DNA from: a virus
IMG/VR virus record: IMGVR_UViG_3300004369_000554
Coordinates: 1 to 31,306 of that record
Strand: one strand, 5' to 3'
Length of the DNA: 31,306 nucleotides
The notes under the pieces were generated by a model, which searched no databases, was not told where the DNA came from, and saw only the letters and a list, made by a program, of their open reading frames with translations. The translations under genes and the position numbers were made by a program. Within the stretch, counting starts at the first letter, position 1, and each line of letters opens with the position of its first letter. Shown one piece after another: positions 16,155-23,949 of the stretch.

Positions 16155-16336
16155 TGTCCGACAACTACATGGTAAACTACTGGCGGGGTGGCACCGCCGA
16201 AGACCGTACCAAAGAATTGATCTCAGAACTGACTGAACTTGTCGGCGGTGTAACATACACTCAGACATGTGTCACTAGTACAGGCAAACCCTACAAGAAA
16301 CTTGTGATTGAGTATGAAGATACTTCTGATAACTGA
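16154..16336 (+). CDS. Unknown 60-residue protein between gp55 and gp47
   Basis: Starts on the last base of the gp55 stop (TGATG). The product 'MSDNYMVNYWRGGTAEDRTK' continues into an amphipathic helix and two likely strands ending 'KPYKKLVIEYEDTSDN'. There is no membrane segment, cysteine pair or known motif. It overlaps the gp47 start by 23 bases. Function is unknown. Confidence 0.7.
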   Translation: MSDNYMVNYWRGGTAEDRTKELISELTELVGGVTYTQTCVTSTGKPYKKLVIEYEDTSDN

Positions 16337-17342
16337 CCAGCACTTCGGTGCTCGAAACGATAGTCAGGCATATGTTAACAAGTATCAAAAGTTCTACTCC
16401 AAAACCGTACTCCCTTACATAGATAAGCATAAGATCACTAACGTGATCGCTTTGGGAGATACGTTCGACAGAAGAAAAGGTATCAACTACAACTCGCTGG
16501 ATGCAGCGAAAGCAATGTGGTTTAATCCTTTACGCGAGCGTGATGTCAAAATGCACATGCTCGTGGGGAACCATGACATCTACTACAAGAATACTCTCAG
16601 AATTAATAGTCCCCAACTTCTGCTCGGAGACTACGACAACATTACTGTCGTGGATAATCCTAGGGAACTATCTATCGGTGGTAGTAGCATACTTCTTCTG
16701 CCTTGGATTTGTGATGACAATAGAGGAAGAGCACTCGACGCGATTGAGAGCAGTAATTCATCTATCTGCCTGGGCCATCTTGAACTTAATTCTTTTGAAC
16801 CTATTCCTGGATACACCATGGAACATGGGGATGATCCCAGCATGTTCTCCAAGTTTGATCTAGTGTGTAGTGGTCATTTTCATCACAGATCTAAGAAGGG
16901 TAACGTAGTATACCTCGGTAATCCGTACCAAATGTTCTGGAATGATTACGGTTGCGAACGTGGGTTTCATGTACTAAATACTGATACCAAGAAACTCACA
17001 TTTGTAAAGAATCCTAACAGTATGTTCCACAAGATCTACTATCGGGATTCAGAAACTGCCACCATTGATTACAACTCTCTGGAAGGTAGTTATGTCAAAC
17101 TCATTGTCGAGAAAAAACAGGACCAAGTTCTGTTTGACAAAACCCTCAAAAAAATCAACGACTCAGGTATTGTTGACTTGAAGATCATCGAAGATACATT
17201 CGTGCATCTCGATGACGTTGATGAGGATCTAGAACAAGAGGACACATTGAGCATTCTTCACAACTGTGTCAAAGAGATCGACAATAAGGAGGAAGTATTT
17301 GGTATACTCAAATCCTTGTATGTAGAGGCACTAAGACTATAA
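16314..17342 (+). CDS. 47: Recombination endonuclease subunit gp47 (Mre11/SbcD-like)
   Basis: This 342-residue metallophosphoesterase works with gp46 to resect DNA ends for recombination-dependent replication and host DNA breakdown. Motifs appear in order: 'DQHFGARND' (Asp8, His10), 'ALGDTFDRR', 'VGNHDIYY' and 'CSGHFHHR', completing the two-metal site. T4 gp47 is 339 residues. ATG at 16314 starts exactly at the first beta-strand (MKILLITD). A TTG two codons earlier is less likely. Confidence 0.95.
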   Translation: MKILLITDQHFGARNDSQAYVNKYQKFYSKTVLPYIDKHKITNVIALGDTFDRRKGINYNSLDAAKAMWFNPLRERDVKMHMLVGNHDIYYKNTLRINSPQLLLGDYDNITVVDNPRELSIGGSSILLLPWICDDNRGRALDAIESSNSSICLGHLELNSFEPIPGYTMEHGDDPSMFSKFDLVCSGHFHHRSKKGNVVYLGNPYQMFWNDYGCERGFHVLNTDTKKLTFVKNPNSMFHKIYYRDSETATIDYNSLEGSYVKLIVEKKQDQVLFDKTLKKINDSGIVDLKIIEDTFVHLDDVDEDLEQEDTLSILHNCVKEIDNKEEVFGILKSLYVEALRL

Positions 17343-17605
17343 TGTACGTTCTAGTTGACAAGAAATCAGGTGGCGTGTATGCTGTTCGGGATGACACTAT
17401 CCATGAAAGGGTAGTTCAGATCTTTGAACAAGAAGATGATGCTAAACGGTATCACGGTTACCTGATGGCGGACGACTACAAGCGTGCGTTAGAAGTCATG
17501 GAAGTCGAAGAAGAGATTGTCAAAGAAAATTGTACTCAGTATGGTTACAACTACACTGTCATCACACCAAACGACATAGTATTCCCTCCACGAGATACCG
17601 ATTAG
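17342..17605 (+). CDS. DUF3110-like small protein between gp47 and gp46
   Basis: This 87-residue protein opens with 'MYVLVDKKSGGVYAVRD', continues 'VQIFEQEDDAKRYHGYLMAD' and ends near 'TVITPNDIVFPP'. The pattern fits the DUF3110 family, which is otherwise found in cyanobacteria and plastid lineages. This suggests a host-derived gene. It starts on the last base of the gp47 stop and ends one base before gp46, so it is made with the nuclease subunits. Molecular function is unknown. Confidence 0.75.
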   Translation: MYVLVDKKSGGVYAVRDDTIHERVVQIFEQEDDAKRYHGYLMADDYKRALEVMEVEEEIVKENCTQYGYNYTVITPNDIVFPPRDTD

Positions 17606-17606
17606 C

Positions 17607-19322
17607 ATGATCACATTTGAGAAGATCCGATGGAAGAACTTTCTGTCTACTGGACAACAGTTCACCGAAGTCGATCTCACAGAGTCACCCACTACATTGA
17701 TCGTAGGAAATAACGGCGCGGGCAAGAGTACCATTCTTGACGCGCTTTGTTTTGTCTTGTTCAACAAACCGTTTCGCAAGATCAACAAACCACAACTGAT
17801 CAATAGTGTTAACGAACGTGAACTTTTGGTGGAGGTAGAGTTCAAGATAGGCACTATCGATTATAAAATAGTACGTGGTATCAAACCCAGCGTGTTTGAG
17901 ATCTACCGTAATAATGAACTGGTTGATCAGGACGCTGCTAATAAGGACTACCAAAAACACCTTGAACAAAGCATTCTCAAACTTAACTTCAAGTCTTTTA
18001 CTCAGGTTGTTATTCTTGGAAGTAGCACTTTTGTGCCTTTCATGCAGTTGCCTGCTGCTCATCGAAGAGAAGTTATTGAAGACCTCCTTGATATCCAAAT
18101 CTTCTCGCAGATGAATGGTATCCTCAAAGAGAGGATCAAAGATGCAAAAGATGAGCAACGTCAGTGTGAGTACGAACTAGAACTTGCACAACAAAAGGTT
18201 GACATGCAGGTTCGTAACATTCAGAACCTGGAAGAAGTTGATGCCAAGCACGTAGAAGGCAAGCAAGAACGCTTTGTCAAGAATGAAAATCGTGTTATGG
18301 AGATCGGTGAGAAGATCAAACTCATCGAGAAGGATGTAAATGCTATGGAACCAGAGATCCTGCAACTGGATGTCATGGTTGAGAAGCATGAGAAGTTCAA
18401 GGACATGAAGTCTAAACTGCATCACAAGTATGAGCAGTCTAAAAAAGACTACGACTTCTTTGTAGAGCATAAAACCTGTCCTGTATGTACACAGGAGATC
18501 GACAGAGACTTTCGTGTTGACAAGCAAGCAGAACTCAATCAGAAATGTGTTGAACTGCATGATGCCCAATCTAAGATTCTTGGTAGCATCACCACATTCT
18601 CTAATCAAGTCAAAGAACTTCGCAACAAAGCATCAAAGATCAACAACATGAGGTACGAGATTCAGTCTCTTACCAAAGAACAACTGCGTCTCCTCAAAGA
18701 GAACACACAGATCATGACTGATGTAGGTAGTGACTCTGCTTCTTTGGAGAAGGAAAAGCAAGAACTGGTTGAGATGCAAGGACTACTTGACACCAAGCAG
18801 AAATCATGCTCTAATATAAACAAGCAGACGGATCATCTCAAAGTTGTTGCTGGTCTGCTCAAAGATGGTGGGATTAAGACTAAGATTATTTCTAAGTTCA
18901 TTCCTGTCATTAACCAGCGCATCAATAAATATCTTCAAAGCATGGATTTCTATGTGAACTTCACGCTTGATGATAACTTTAACGAGAAGATCCTTTCTCG
19001 TTTTCGAGACGATTTCTCCTATGCATCGTTCTCTGAGGGTGAGAAACAAAAGATCGATCTGGCACTGTTGTTTACTTGGCGTGAAGTCGCTAAATTAAAA
19101 AACAGTGTATCAACAAACCTTCTTCTGCTTGATGAAGTGTTTGATTCGTCGCTCGATCAGTCTGCTACTGACGAACTGATGAGGATATTGCAGGGTCTGG
19201 GGGAAAAGACTAACCTCTTTGTGATCTCACATAAGGGTGACGTACTCTACGATAAGTTTGAGCGTATCGTAGAGTTCTCGAAAGACGGAGACTTTTCCAC
19301 CATGGCATCTATACAGGGATGA
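17607..19322 (+). CDS. 46: Recombination endonuclease subunit gp46 (Rad50/SbcC-like)
   Basis: This 571-residue SMC-type ATPase partners gp47. Walker A is 'GNNGAGKST' (residues 34-42). The Q-loop region 'FTQVVILGSSTFVPFMQL' follows. Two long coiled-coil arms flank a zinc hook 'CPVC' (residues 291-294). The ABC signature is 'SFSEGEKQKIDL' (about 474-485), and Walker B is 'LLLLDEVFD' with Asp509 and Glu510. T4 gp46 is 560 residues. The coil is short, as in phage members, compared with cellular Rad50. The stop overlaps speD. Confidence 0.96.
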   Translation: MITFEKIRWKNFLSTGQQFTEVDLTESPTTLIVGNNGAGKSTILDALCFVLFNKPFRKINKPQLINSVNERELLVEVEFKIGTIDYKIVRGIKPSVFEIYRNNELVDQDAANKDYQKHLEQSILKLNFKSFTQVVILGSSTFVPFMQLPAAHRREVIEDLLDIQIFSQMNGILKERIKDAKDEQRQCEYELELAQQKVDMQVRNIQNLEEVDAKHVEGKQERFVKNENRVMEIGEKIKLIEKDVNAMEPEILQLDVMVEKHEKFKDMKSKLHHKYEQSKKDYDFFVEHKTCPVCTQEIDRDFRVDKQAELNQKCVELHDAQSKILGSITTFSNQVKELRNKASKINNMRYEIQSLTKEQLRLLKENTQIMTDVGSDSASLEKEKQELVEMQGLLDTKQKSCSNINKQTDHLKVVAGLLKDGGIKTKIISKFIPVINQRINKYLQSMDFYVNFTLDDNFNEKILSRFRDDFSYASFSEGEKQKIDLALLFTWREVAKLKNSVSTNLLLLDEVFDSSLDQSATDELMRILQGLGEKTNLFVISHKGDVLYDKFERIVEFSKDGDFSTMASIQG

Positions 19323-19678
19323 AACACATACTCTTCACACTCAAAGGTTGTCCACTCTATAAACTGGATGACGAAGCAGATATTAGAAACTGTCTGGTGA
19401 ATGCAGCGGTAATGTCACAAGCAACCTTGCTAGACATTACCAGTCACAAGTTCTCCCCACTTGGTGTTACTGCTGTCGCACTCCTAGCAGAGTCACATAT
19501 CAGCATTCATACTTGGCCAGAGAAACTTATGGCAGTCTGTGATGTGTTTACTTGCGGGGACCACACGATGCCTGACTCAGCAGTCAGGTATATGTATGAT
19601 TACTTGCAAGCAACAGACATGGTTGCTTCCCAGTTCATAAGACCGTTGGACGAAGACCCGCAAGGGACACCTGAATAA
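19319..19678 (+). CDS. speD: S-adenosylmethionine decarboxylase proenzyme (speD)
   Basis: This 119-residue pyruvoyl enzyme converts S-adenosylmethionine to decarboxylated AdoMet, the aminopropyl donor for spermidine. The self-cleavage site is Glu58-Ser59 in 'LLAESHISIHTWPE'. Ser59 becomes the pyruvoyl group. His64 and Cys79 (in 'VCDVFTCG') match the processing and proton-donor residues of the prokaryotic class 1B enzyme, with a constant four-residue offset from the Thermotoga protein. All essential residues are present. It is a known cyanophage auxiliary gene. Polyamines could support DNA condensation or host metabolism during infection. The ATGA overlap with gp46 shows co-expression with replication genes. 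Confidence 0.95.
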   Translation: MKHILFTLKGCPLYKLDDEADIRNCLVNAAVMSQATLLDITSHKFSPLGVTAVALLAESHISIHTWPEKLMAVCDVFTCGDHTMPDSAVRYMYDYLQATDMVASQFIRPLDEDPQGTPE

Positions 19679-19685
19679 GCGTCAC

Positions 19686-19715
19686 AGACCCTGTGGGAAA
19701 TCTCCCATGGGGTCT
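19686..19715 (+). terminator. Long hairpin between speD and the VWA gene
   Basis: AGACCC pairs with GGGTCT and the helix continues inward through two G-T wobbles to TGGGA/TCCCA around an AATC loop, about 13 bp in all. No T-run follows. It may be a weak terminator or an RNA stability or processing element. TATACT just downstream (19716) resembles a -10 box but has no -35 partner. Confidence 0.4.
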
Positions 19716-19743
19716 TATACTGTATTCATACAGACGACAACCG

Positions 19744-21921
19744 ATGTACAACACCCAAGAAATCAAAGGTAACCTCGCCCGCCTGCTTGCCACCGAGAAC
19801 CTGCTGGTGCAGCACAAGCAAGTCTCTACTGCTTCCTTCGATGTTGAGAAGCGTGTCCTGACTCTCCCTCTGTGGGACCGTGCAAGCAATATAGTGTACA
19901 CCATGCTGGTTGGTCATGAGGTCGGTCATGCCTTGTACACCCCCAACGATGACAGTCTTGACAACCTGCCTTGCCCCAAGGCATATGTCAACGTGACTGA
20001 GGATGCTCGCATCGAGAAACTGATGAAGCGTAAGTACCCTGGTCTCACCAAAGACTTCTATGGTGGTTATCAGGAACTCAATGCTCAGGATTTCTTCTGC
20101 ATCAAGGATGAAGACCTGACTAAGATGACTCTCATCGATCGGATCAACCTACACTACAAGATCGGTGCATATGCACTGCTGCCTTTTGAGGACGCTGAGA
20201 CCCCTCTACGTGACGCTGTGGGCGTTGCTGAGACGTTTGAAGAGGCGATTGCCGCCGCTGTTGCTATTTACGAGTATGCAAAACAGCAGCAGGAAAAGCA
20301 AAAGTCTGTCACTCCGTCACCTCAGGGTAACCAACAATCTTCTGGCATGACTCACGAAGAGATGCTTGACAAAGCACAGGAACGTGAGCAGCAGAACGAA
20401 GCATCTGGTGAAGGTGACGAACCACGCCCCTGGTTTACTGACAGTGACCCTGAGGAAGACGATCGTACTAATCGTAACTTCGACAAAGGTGACGCTGATC
20501 TGGACACTCCGTCCTTCGATTACGCTGAACCTGACATTGACAACGTTGCAACTCAGGACAACTTTGATACCAAGGCACAGTCTCTAATCAACAAGGGTGC
20601 CCTTCCCCCTACCTATGTCACTTTTCCTAAGTTTGACATGAGTAAGATCATCACCCCTAACGTTGCTCTGTGGGATGCAGCAGAGGTGTGGTGGGATGAA
20701 TACTATTCCGATCATGAGTCTCCTTTTGCTGCTGTTGATGCTGATTTCAACGAGTTCTGCAACAAGTCTGCTAAGGATGTGAACTACCTGGTCAAGGAGT
20801 TTGAGTGTAAGAAGTCTGCTTCTGCCTATGCACGGTCTACAACCTCCCGTACTGGCGTTCTTGACCTTAGCAAACTGCATACCTACAAGTTCAACGATGA
20901 CATTTTCAAGAAGGTGACTCGTACTCCTGATGGTAAGAACCATGGTCTGATCTTCCTACTTGATTGGTCTGGTTCTATGGCACAGGAGATCTTTGAGACT
21001 GTCTGTCAGGTCATCAACCTTGCTCAGTTCTGTAAGAAGGTTGGTATCCCCTTCGATGTGTACTCTTTCGTCACTGATCACCAGCAGAATCGCTTCTTCG
21101 GTCTCGAATCTGATGCTGAATGGAAAGATCTTCCTGATCCTCAGACCCGCAATGCTGGTGAGTTCTGGTTGGATAAGCGTTTCAAACTGGTCAACCTGCT
21201 GTCTAGCGAAGGTAACAACAAAAACTTCAAGCGTCAGTGTAAGTTCCTCTATCGTGTTGCCAACTATTGGAAACCTCAGAGTTACTACAACTTCCGTCCT
21301 GCTCCTCCTTCCTTCCTTGGTCTGGGTGGCACTCCTCTGAATGATGCTCTCGTGGTTATGCGTCAGTATCTTGGCGAGTGGCAGCGTAAGCGGGGTGTTG
21401 AGAAGACTCATCTGCTGGTTCTGACTGACGGTGAATCCCAGTGCATTGGATACACGAAGTCTCCTGAGGATTCGGTATACTTTGATCGTCCTTATGTCTC
21501 TACTCTGCCTTACAACACTGTTGTTCGTGACAATGGTCGTTACCACACTGGCATCGAGAACGCTAACTCTTCTGCTACTGCTGGTCTGTTAAAGATCCTC
21601 CGTGCTGCATACCCTCAGTGCAGTGTTCTTGGGTTCCGTATCTGTCAAAATCGTTCTATGGTCCACTATCTGCATGTCCTGGGTATCTGGGACACCGATA
21701 AATACTCCAAAGATTTCACCAAGAACAAGTCTACTATTGTTCACAACAGTCCTTACACTGAACTCTATGTCTTGAAGTCCAATTCATACAGTTCTGACAC
21801 TGAAATGGAGGTTGTTGACGACGCAACCAAGACTCAGATCAAGTCAGCATTTATGAAGTCCTTGAAGTCCAAGTCTGTCAACCGAAGGATGCTTACATCG
21901 TTCGCAGGACAGATCGCATAG
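19744..21921 (+). CDS. CobT-like protein: HExxH metallopeptidase-like domain plus VWA domain
   Basis: This 725-residue protein has an N-terminal zincin-like region with 'VGHEVGHALY' (His58, Glu59, His62) and a following 'NVTEDARIEKLMKRKYPG' helix that supplies a plausible third zinc ligand. A Gln/Ser/Glu/Asp-rich linker follows (about residues 180-265). The C-terminal von Willebrand A domain has a complete MIDAS: 'DWSGS' (Asp407, Ser409, Ser411), Thr530 in 'GGTPLNDAL', and Asp562 in 'LTDGES'. The next gene encodes a MoxR/CobS-type AAA+ ATPase. AAA+/VWA pairs are known in metal chelatases (CobS-CobT, ChlI-ChlD) and MoxR chaperone systems. The real substrate is unknown. ATG at 19744 is chosen because it opens the conserved region. 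A strong terminator follows. Confidence 0.85.
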   Translation: MYNTQEIKGNLARLLATENLLVQHKQVSTASFDVEKRVLTLPLWDRASNIVYTMLVGHEVGHALYTPNDDSLDNLPCPKAYVNVTEDARIEKLMKRKYPGLTKDFYGGYQELNAQDFFCIKDEDLTKMTLIDRINLHYKIGAYALLPFEDAETPLRDAVGVAETFEEAIAAAVAIYEYAKQQQEKQKSVTPSPQGNQQSSGMTHEEMLDKAQEREQQNEASGEGDEPRPWFTDSDPEEDDRTNRNFDKGDADLDTPSFDYAEPDIDNVATQDNFDTKAQSLINKGALPPTYVTFPKFDMSKIITPNVALWDAAEVWWDEYYSDHESPFAAVDADFNEFCNKSAKDVNYLVKEFECKKSASAYARSTTSRTGVLDLSKLHTYKFNDDIFKKVTRTPDGKNHGLIFLLDWSGSMAQEIFETVCQVINLAQFCKKVGIPFDVYSFVTDHQQNRFFGLESDAEWKDLPDPQTRNAGEFWLDKRFKLVNLLSSEGNNKNFKRQCKFLYRVANYWKPQSYYNFRPAPPSFLGLGGTPLNDALVVMRQYLGEWQRKRGVEKTHLLVLTDGESQCIGYTKSPEDSVYFDRPYVSTLPYNTVVRDNGRYHTGIENANSSATAGLLKILRAAYPQCSVLGFRICQNRSMVHYLHVLGIWDTDKYSKDFTKNKSTIVHNSPYTELYVLKSNSYSSDTEMEVVDDATKTQIKSAFMKSLKSKSVNRRMLTSFAGQIA

Positions 21922-21929
21922 TGTCCTCA

Positions 21930-21953
21930 GGGGGTCTTCGGACCCCCTTTTTT
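21930..21953 (+). terminator. Intrinsic terminator after the VWA gene
   Basis: GGGGGTC and GACCCCC form a perfect 7-bp stem on a TTCG loop followed by six T. It has the same architecture as the terminator after gp23. Confidence 0.92.
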
Positions 21954-21960
21954 CTTGTAT

Positions 21961-21975
21961 GATTACTAGGTAATC
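21961..21975. promoter_or_regulatory. Palindrome before the CobS-like gene
   Basis: GATTAC and GTAATC form a perfect 6-bp inverted repeat around TAG, 14 bases before the start codon. TATGAT at 21958 resembles a -10 box overlapping it, though no -35 is visible because the terminator occupies that position. It could be an operator or a weak leader hairpin. Confidence 0.35.
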
Positions 21976-21989
21976 GACAGACACCCACA

Positions 21990-23090
21990 ATGCCTCGCAC
22001 CGCTGACGTGACCACCAACGAAATCATTGACTTCCTCACCCGCAACTTCGGTCAAGACGTTCAAACTCCTCACCTTCTCCGTGCAGCAGACCACTTCGAT
22101 GTCTCTTATCCTACTATTACTAAGCGACTTGATTCCTATAAGTCTGGTCGTGGCAAGTGGTGTCTGACTGCACAAGAAATCGAGAAGACTTTCAATGCTC
22201 CTTCTGCTACACCTGCTGTTCCCGATCGGGATTCTACTAACTTGATTCCATCCAAAGATAATAATTTTGTCCCGTTCGGTAACTTTGCTGATGTAAAGAA
22301 GATTATCAAGTCTGGTATCTTCTATCCTGTCTTCATCACGGGTCTGTCTGGCAACGGTAAGACCTTCGGTGTCGAGCAAGCATGTGCTACCCTCGGTCGT
22401 GAACTGATTCGTGTCAACATTACGGTAGAAACTGATGAAGATGACCTTATTGGTGGTTTCCGCCTTGTGGACGGTAACACTGTTTGGCACAATGGTCCCG
22501 TCATTGAGGCACTCCAACGTGGTGCAGTGCTTCTTCTCGATGAGATCGACCTTGCTAGTAACAAAATCCTCTGCTTGCAGTCCATTCTTGAAGGCAAAGG
22601 CATCTATTTGAAGAAGACTGGTGTCACTATCAACCCTGCACCTGGGTTCACTGTTGTCGCTACTGCCAACACTAAGGGTAAGGGCAGCGATGATGGTCGT
22701 TTCATCGGCACAAACGTGCTCAATGAGGCATTCTTGGAGCGTTTTCCTCTCACTTTCGAGCAAGAGTACCCTACTGCTAGCATCGAGACCAAGATGCTCA
22801 ACAACTACTGCAAGGAACTCAACTGCTGCGACGATGAATTCATCTCCAACCTCACTACTTGGGCAGAAATCATCCGTAAAACCTTCGCTGAGGGTGGTTG
22901 TGACGAGGTTATCAGCACCCGTCGCCTGGTTCACGTCATCCGTGCCTTCGCTATCTTCAACAACCGTCTGAAAGCGATCAAACTGTGCCTGAATCGCTTC
23001 GATGACGAGACCAAAGCATCATTCCTTGAACTTTACAGCAAGATTGATGCTAAGATTGACCTTGATGAGTCCCCTCTGCTCCAAGACTGA
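21990..23090 (+). CDS. cobS: CobS/MoxR-like AAA+ ATPase
   Basis: This 366-residue ATPase belongs to the class annotated cobS in cyanophages. Walker A is 'GLSGNGKT' (residues 118-125). Walker B is 'LLLDEIDLAS' (Asp184, Glu185). The MoxR-type segments 'DEDDLIGGFRLVDGNTVWHNGPVIEAL' and 'VVATANTKGKGSDDGRFIGTNVLNEAFLERF' (arginine finger region) are clear. Residues 1-70 are distinct: 'TNEIIDFLTRNFG' and 'FDVSYPTITKRLDSYKSGRGKW' resemble a winged-helix DNA-binding domain rather than the bacterial CobS N-terminus. The adjacent VWA gene is the likely partner. Cobaltochelatase activity is not supported here because no CobN is in the window. Confidence 0.88.
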   Translation: MPRTADVTTNEIIDFLTRNFGQDVQTPHLLRAADHFDVSYPTITKRLDSYKSGRGKWCLTAQEIEKTFNAPSATPAVPDRDSTNLIPSKDNNFVPFGNFADVKKIIKSGIFYPVFITGLSGNGKTFGVEQACATLGRELIRVNITVETDEDDLIGGFRLVDGNTVWHNGPVIEALQRGAVLLLDEIDLASNKILCLQSILEGKGIYLKKTGVTINPAPGFTVVATANTKGKGSDDGRFIGTNVLNEAFLERFPLTFEQEYPTASIETKMLNNYCKELNCCDDEFISNLTTWAEIIRKTFAEGGCDEVISTRRLVHVIRAFAIFNNRLKAIKLCLNRFDDETKASFLELYSKIDAKIDLDESPLLQD

Positions 23091-23653
23091 TGCTGTATCG
23101 TACACAAATCCTTGACGACTCGGGTGTATCCCGAGTCTTAGGTCAAGTTGACCCTATTTTGGTCACAAATCCCCTCAAAAACGTCAACGAACACAAAGGG
23201 ATTGATCCAGAGTGGTTAGACGAACAGATTGCTAACTCTCTTCAACCAGAACTTACACTATCCAGCGGCAGGAGTGGGTTTACCTACAAAAAATACACTG
23301 CTGGACAGGATTATGACTGGCATCAGGACGAGATTACTAGCATCGATGGTCTGAGATTGGATATATCTACCACACTTTTCCTCAATGACCCGACTGATTA
23401 CGAAGGTGGTGAGTTAGAGTTGCGATTTGGTGACTTTGGTGTTAGTATTAAACTACCCGCAGGGTATGCTGTCATATATCCTACGGGCATCATCCACCGT
23501 GTGAAACCAATCATCTCTGGTGTTCGCAAAGTGGTCCATTGGTGGGATGAATCCAATGTTCAGAACCCATTTACACGCGACGCTATCGTCCAGTTGTCCA
23601 AACTCCCTGAACGAGTTGATCTTCACACCGCTACACTTGAACGATTCTGTTAA
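23090..23653 (+). CDS. 2OG-Fe(II) oxygenase, PKHD/prolyl-4-hydroxylase type
   Basis: This 187-residue non-haem iron dioxygenase couples 2-oxoglutarate decarboxylation to hydroxylation. The iron triad is His78 and Asp80 ('YDWHQDE') and His136 ('TGIIHRVKPI'). Arg146 in 'GVRKVVHWW' is placed to bind 2-oxoglutarate. 'YEGGELELRFGD' and 'PAGYAVIYP' are typical of the family. It is close in size to PiuC-like hydroxylases, which are about 225 residues. Substrate is unknown and could be a protein or a nucleotide. The start shares a base with the cobS stop (TGATG). Confidence 0.88.
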   Translation: MLYRTQILDDSGVSRVLGQVDPILVTNPLKNVNEHKGIDPEWLDEQIANSLQPELTLSSGRSGFTYKKYTAGQDYDWHQDEITSIDGLRLDISTTLFLNDPTDYEGGELELRFGDFGVSIKLPAGYAVIYPTGIIHRVKPIISGVRKVVHWWDESNVQNPFTRDAIVQLSKLPERVDLHTATLERFC

Positions 23654-23656
23654 ATT

Positions 23657-23944
23657 ATGAGTAACAAGTACAATGAGGAAGAAATCCTCAGACAATTGAA
23701 AGAATACATCAGTTCCACGTACAATCAGCACTATTCAAACGATGGTTTGCAAACTCTCGATCTGATTGAAGCATGTGGTGACGGTGAAGCATTCTGTCGA
23801 AGTAACATCTTGAAGTATGCTACTCGCTATGACAAGAAAGGAACCGCTAGACGTGACATCATGAAGGTGTTACACTATGCTGTTCTGTTGATGCACTTCA
23901 ACGACAAAAACGCTACCCCTACCGAAGAATACCCTAACCGATGA
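23657..23944 (+). CDS. DUF3310 protein, phage nucleotide-kinase-like
   Basis: This 95-residue protein carries the DUF3310 signature: 'HYSNDGLQTLDLIEACG', then 'FCRSNILKYATRYDKKG', then 'DIMKVLHYAVLL'. The family includes T7 gp1.7, reported to phosphorylate thymidylate-type nucleotides. It lacks a P-loop. Placement directly before the sliding clamp gene, with an ATGA overlap available, agrees with a nucleotide supply role. That role is inferred from the family. Confidence 0.8.
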   Translation: MSNKYNEEEILRQLKEYISSTYNQHYSNDGLQTLDLIEACGDGEAFCRSNILKYATRYDKKGTARRDIMKVLHYAVLLMHFNDKNATPTEEYPNR

Positions 23945-23949
23945 CCTGT

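Noticed and set aside
16339-16352. AGCAC-TTCG-GTGCT hairpin at the start of gp47
   Set aside because: Only a 5-bp stem with no T-run, and it encodes the catalytic DQHFGAR motif of gp47, so coding constraint explains it.
19716-19721. TATACT as a -10 box for the VWA gene
   Set aside because: No -35-like hexamer at 15-19 bases upstream, where the sequence is part of a hairpin. Kept only as a note under that hairpin.
21966-22934. 322-codon minus-strand frame opposite the CobS-like gene
   Set aside because: The sense frame has clear Walker motifs. The antisense product has no motif and would read into the upstream terminator.
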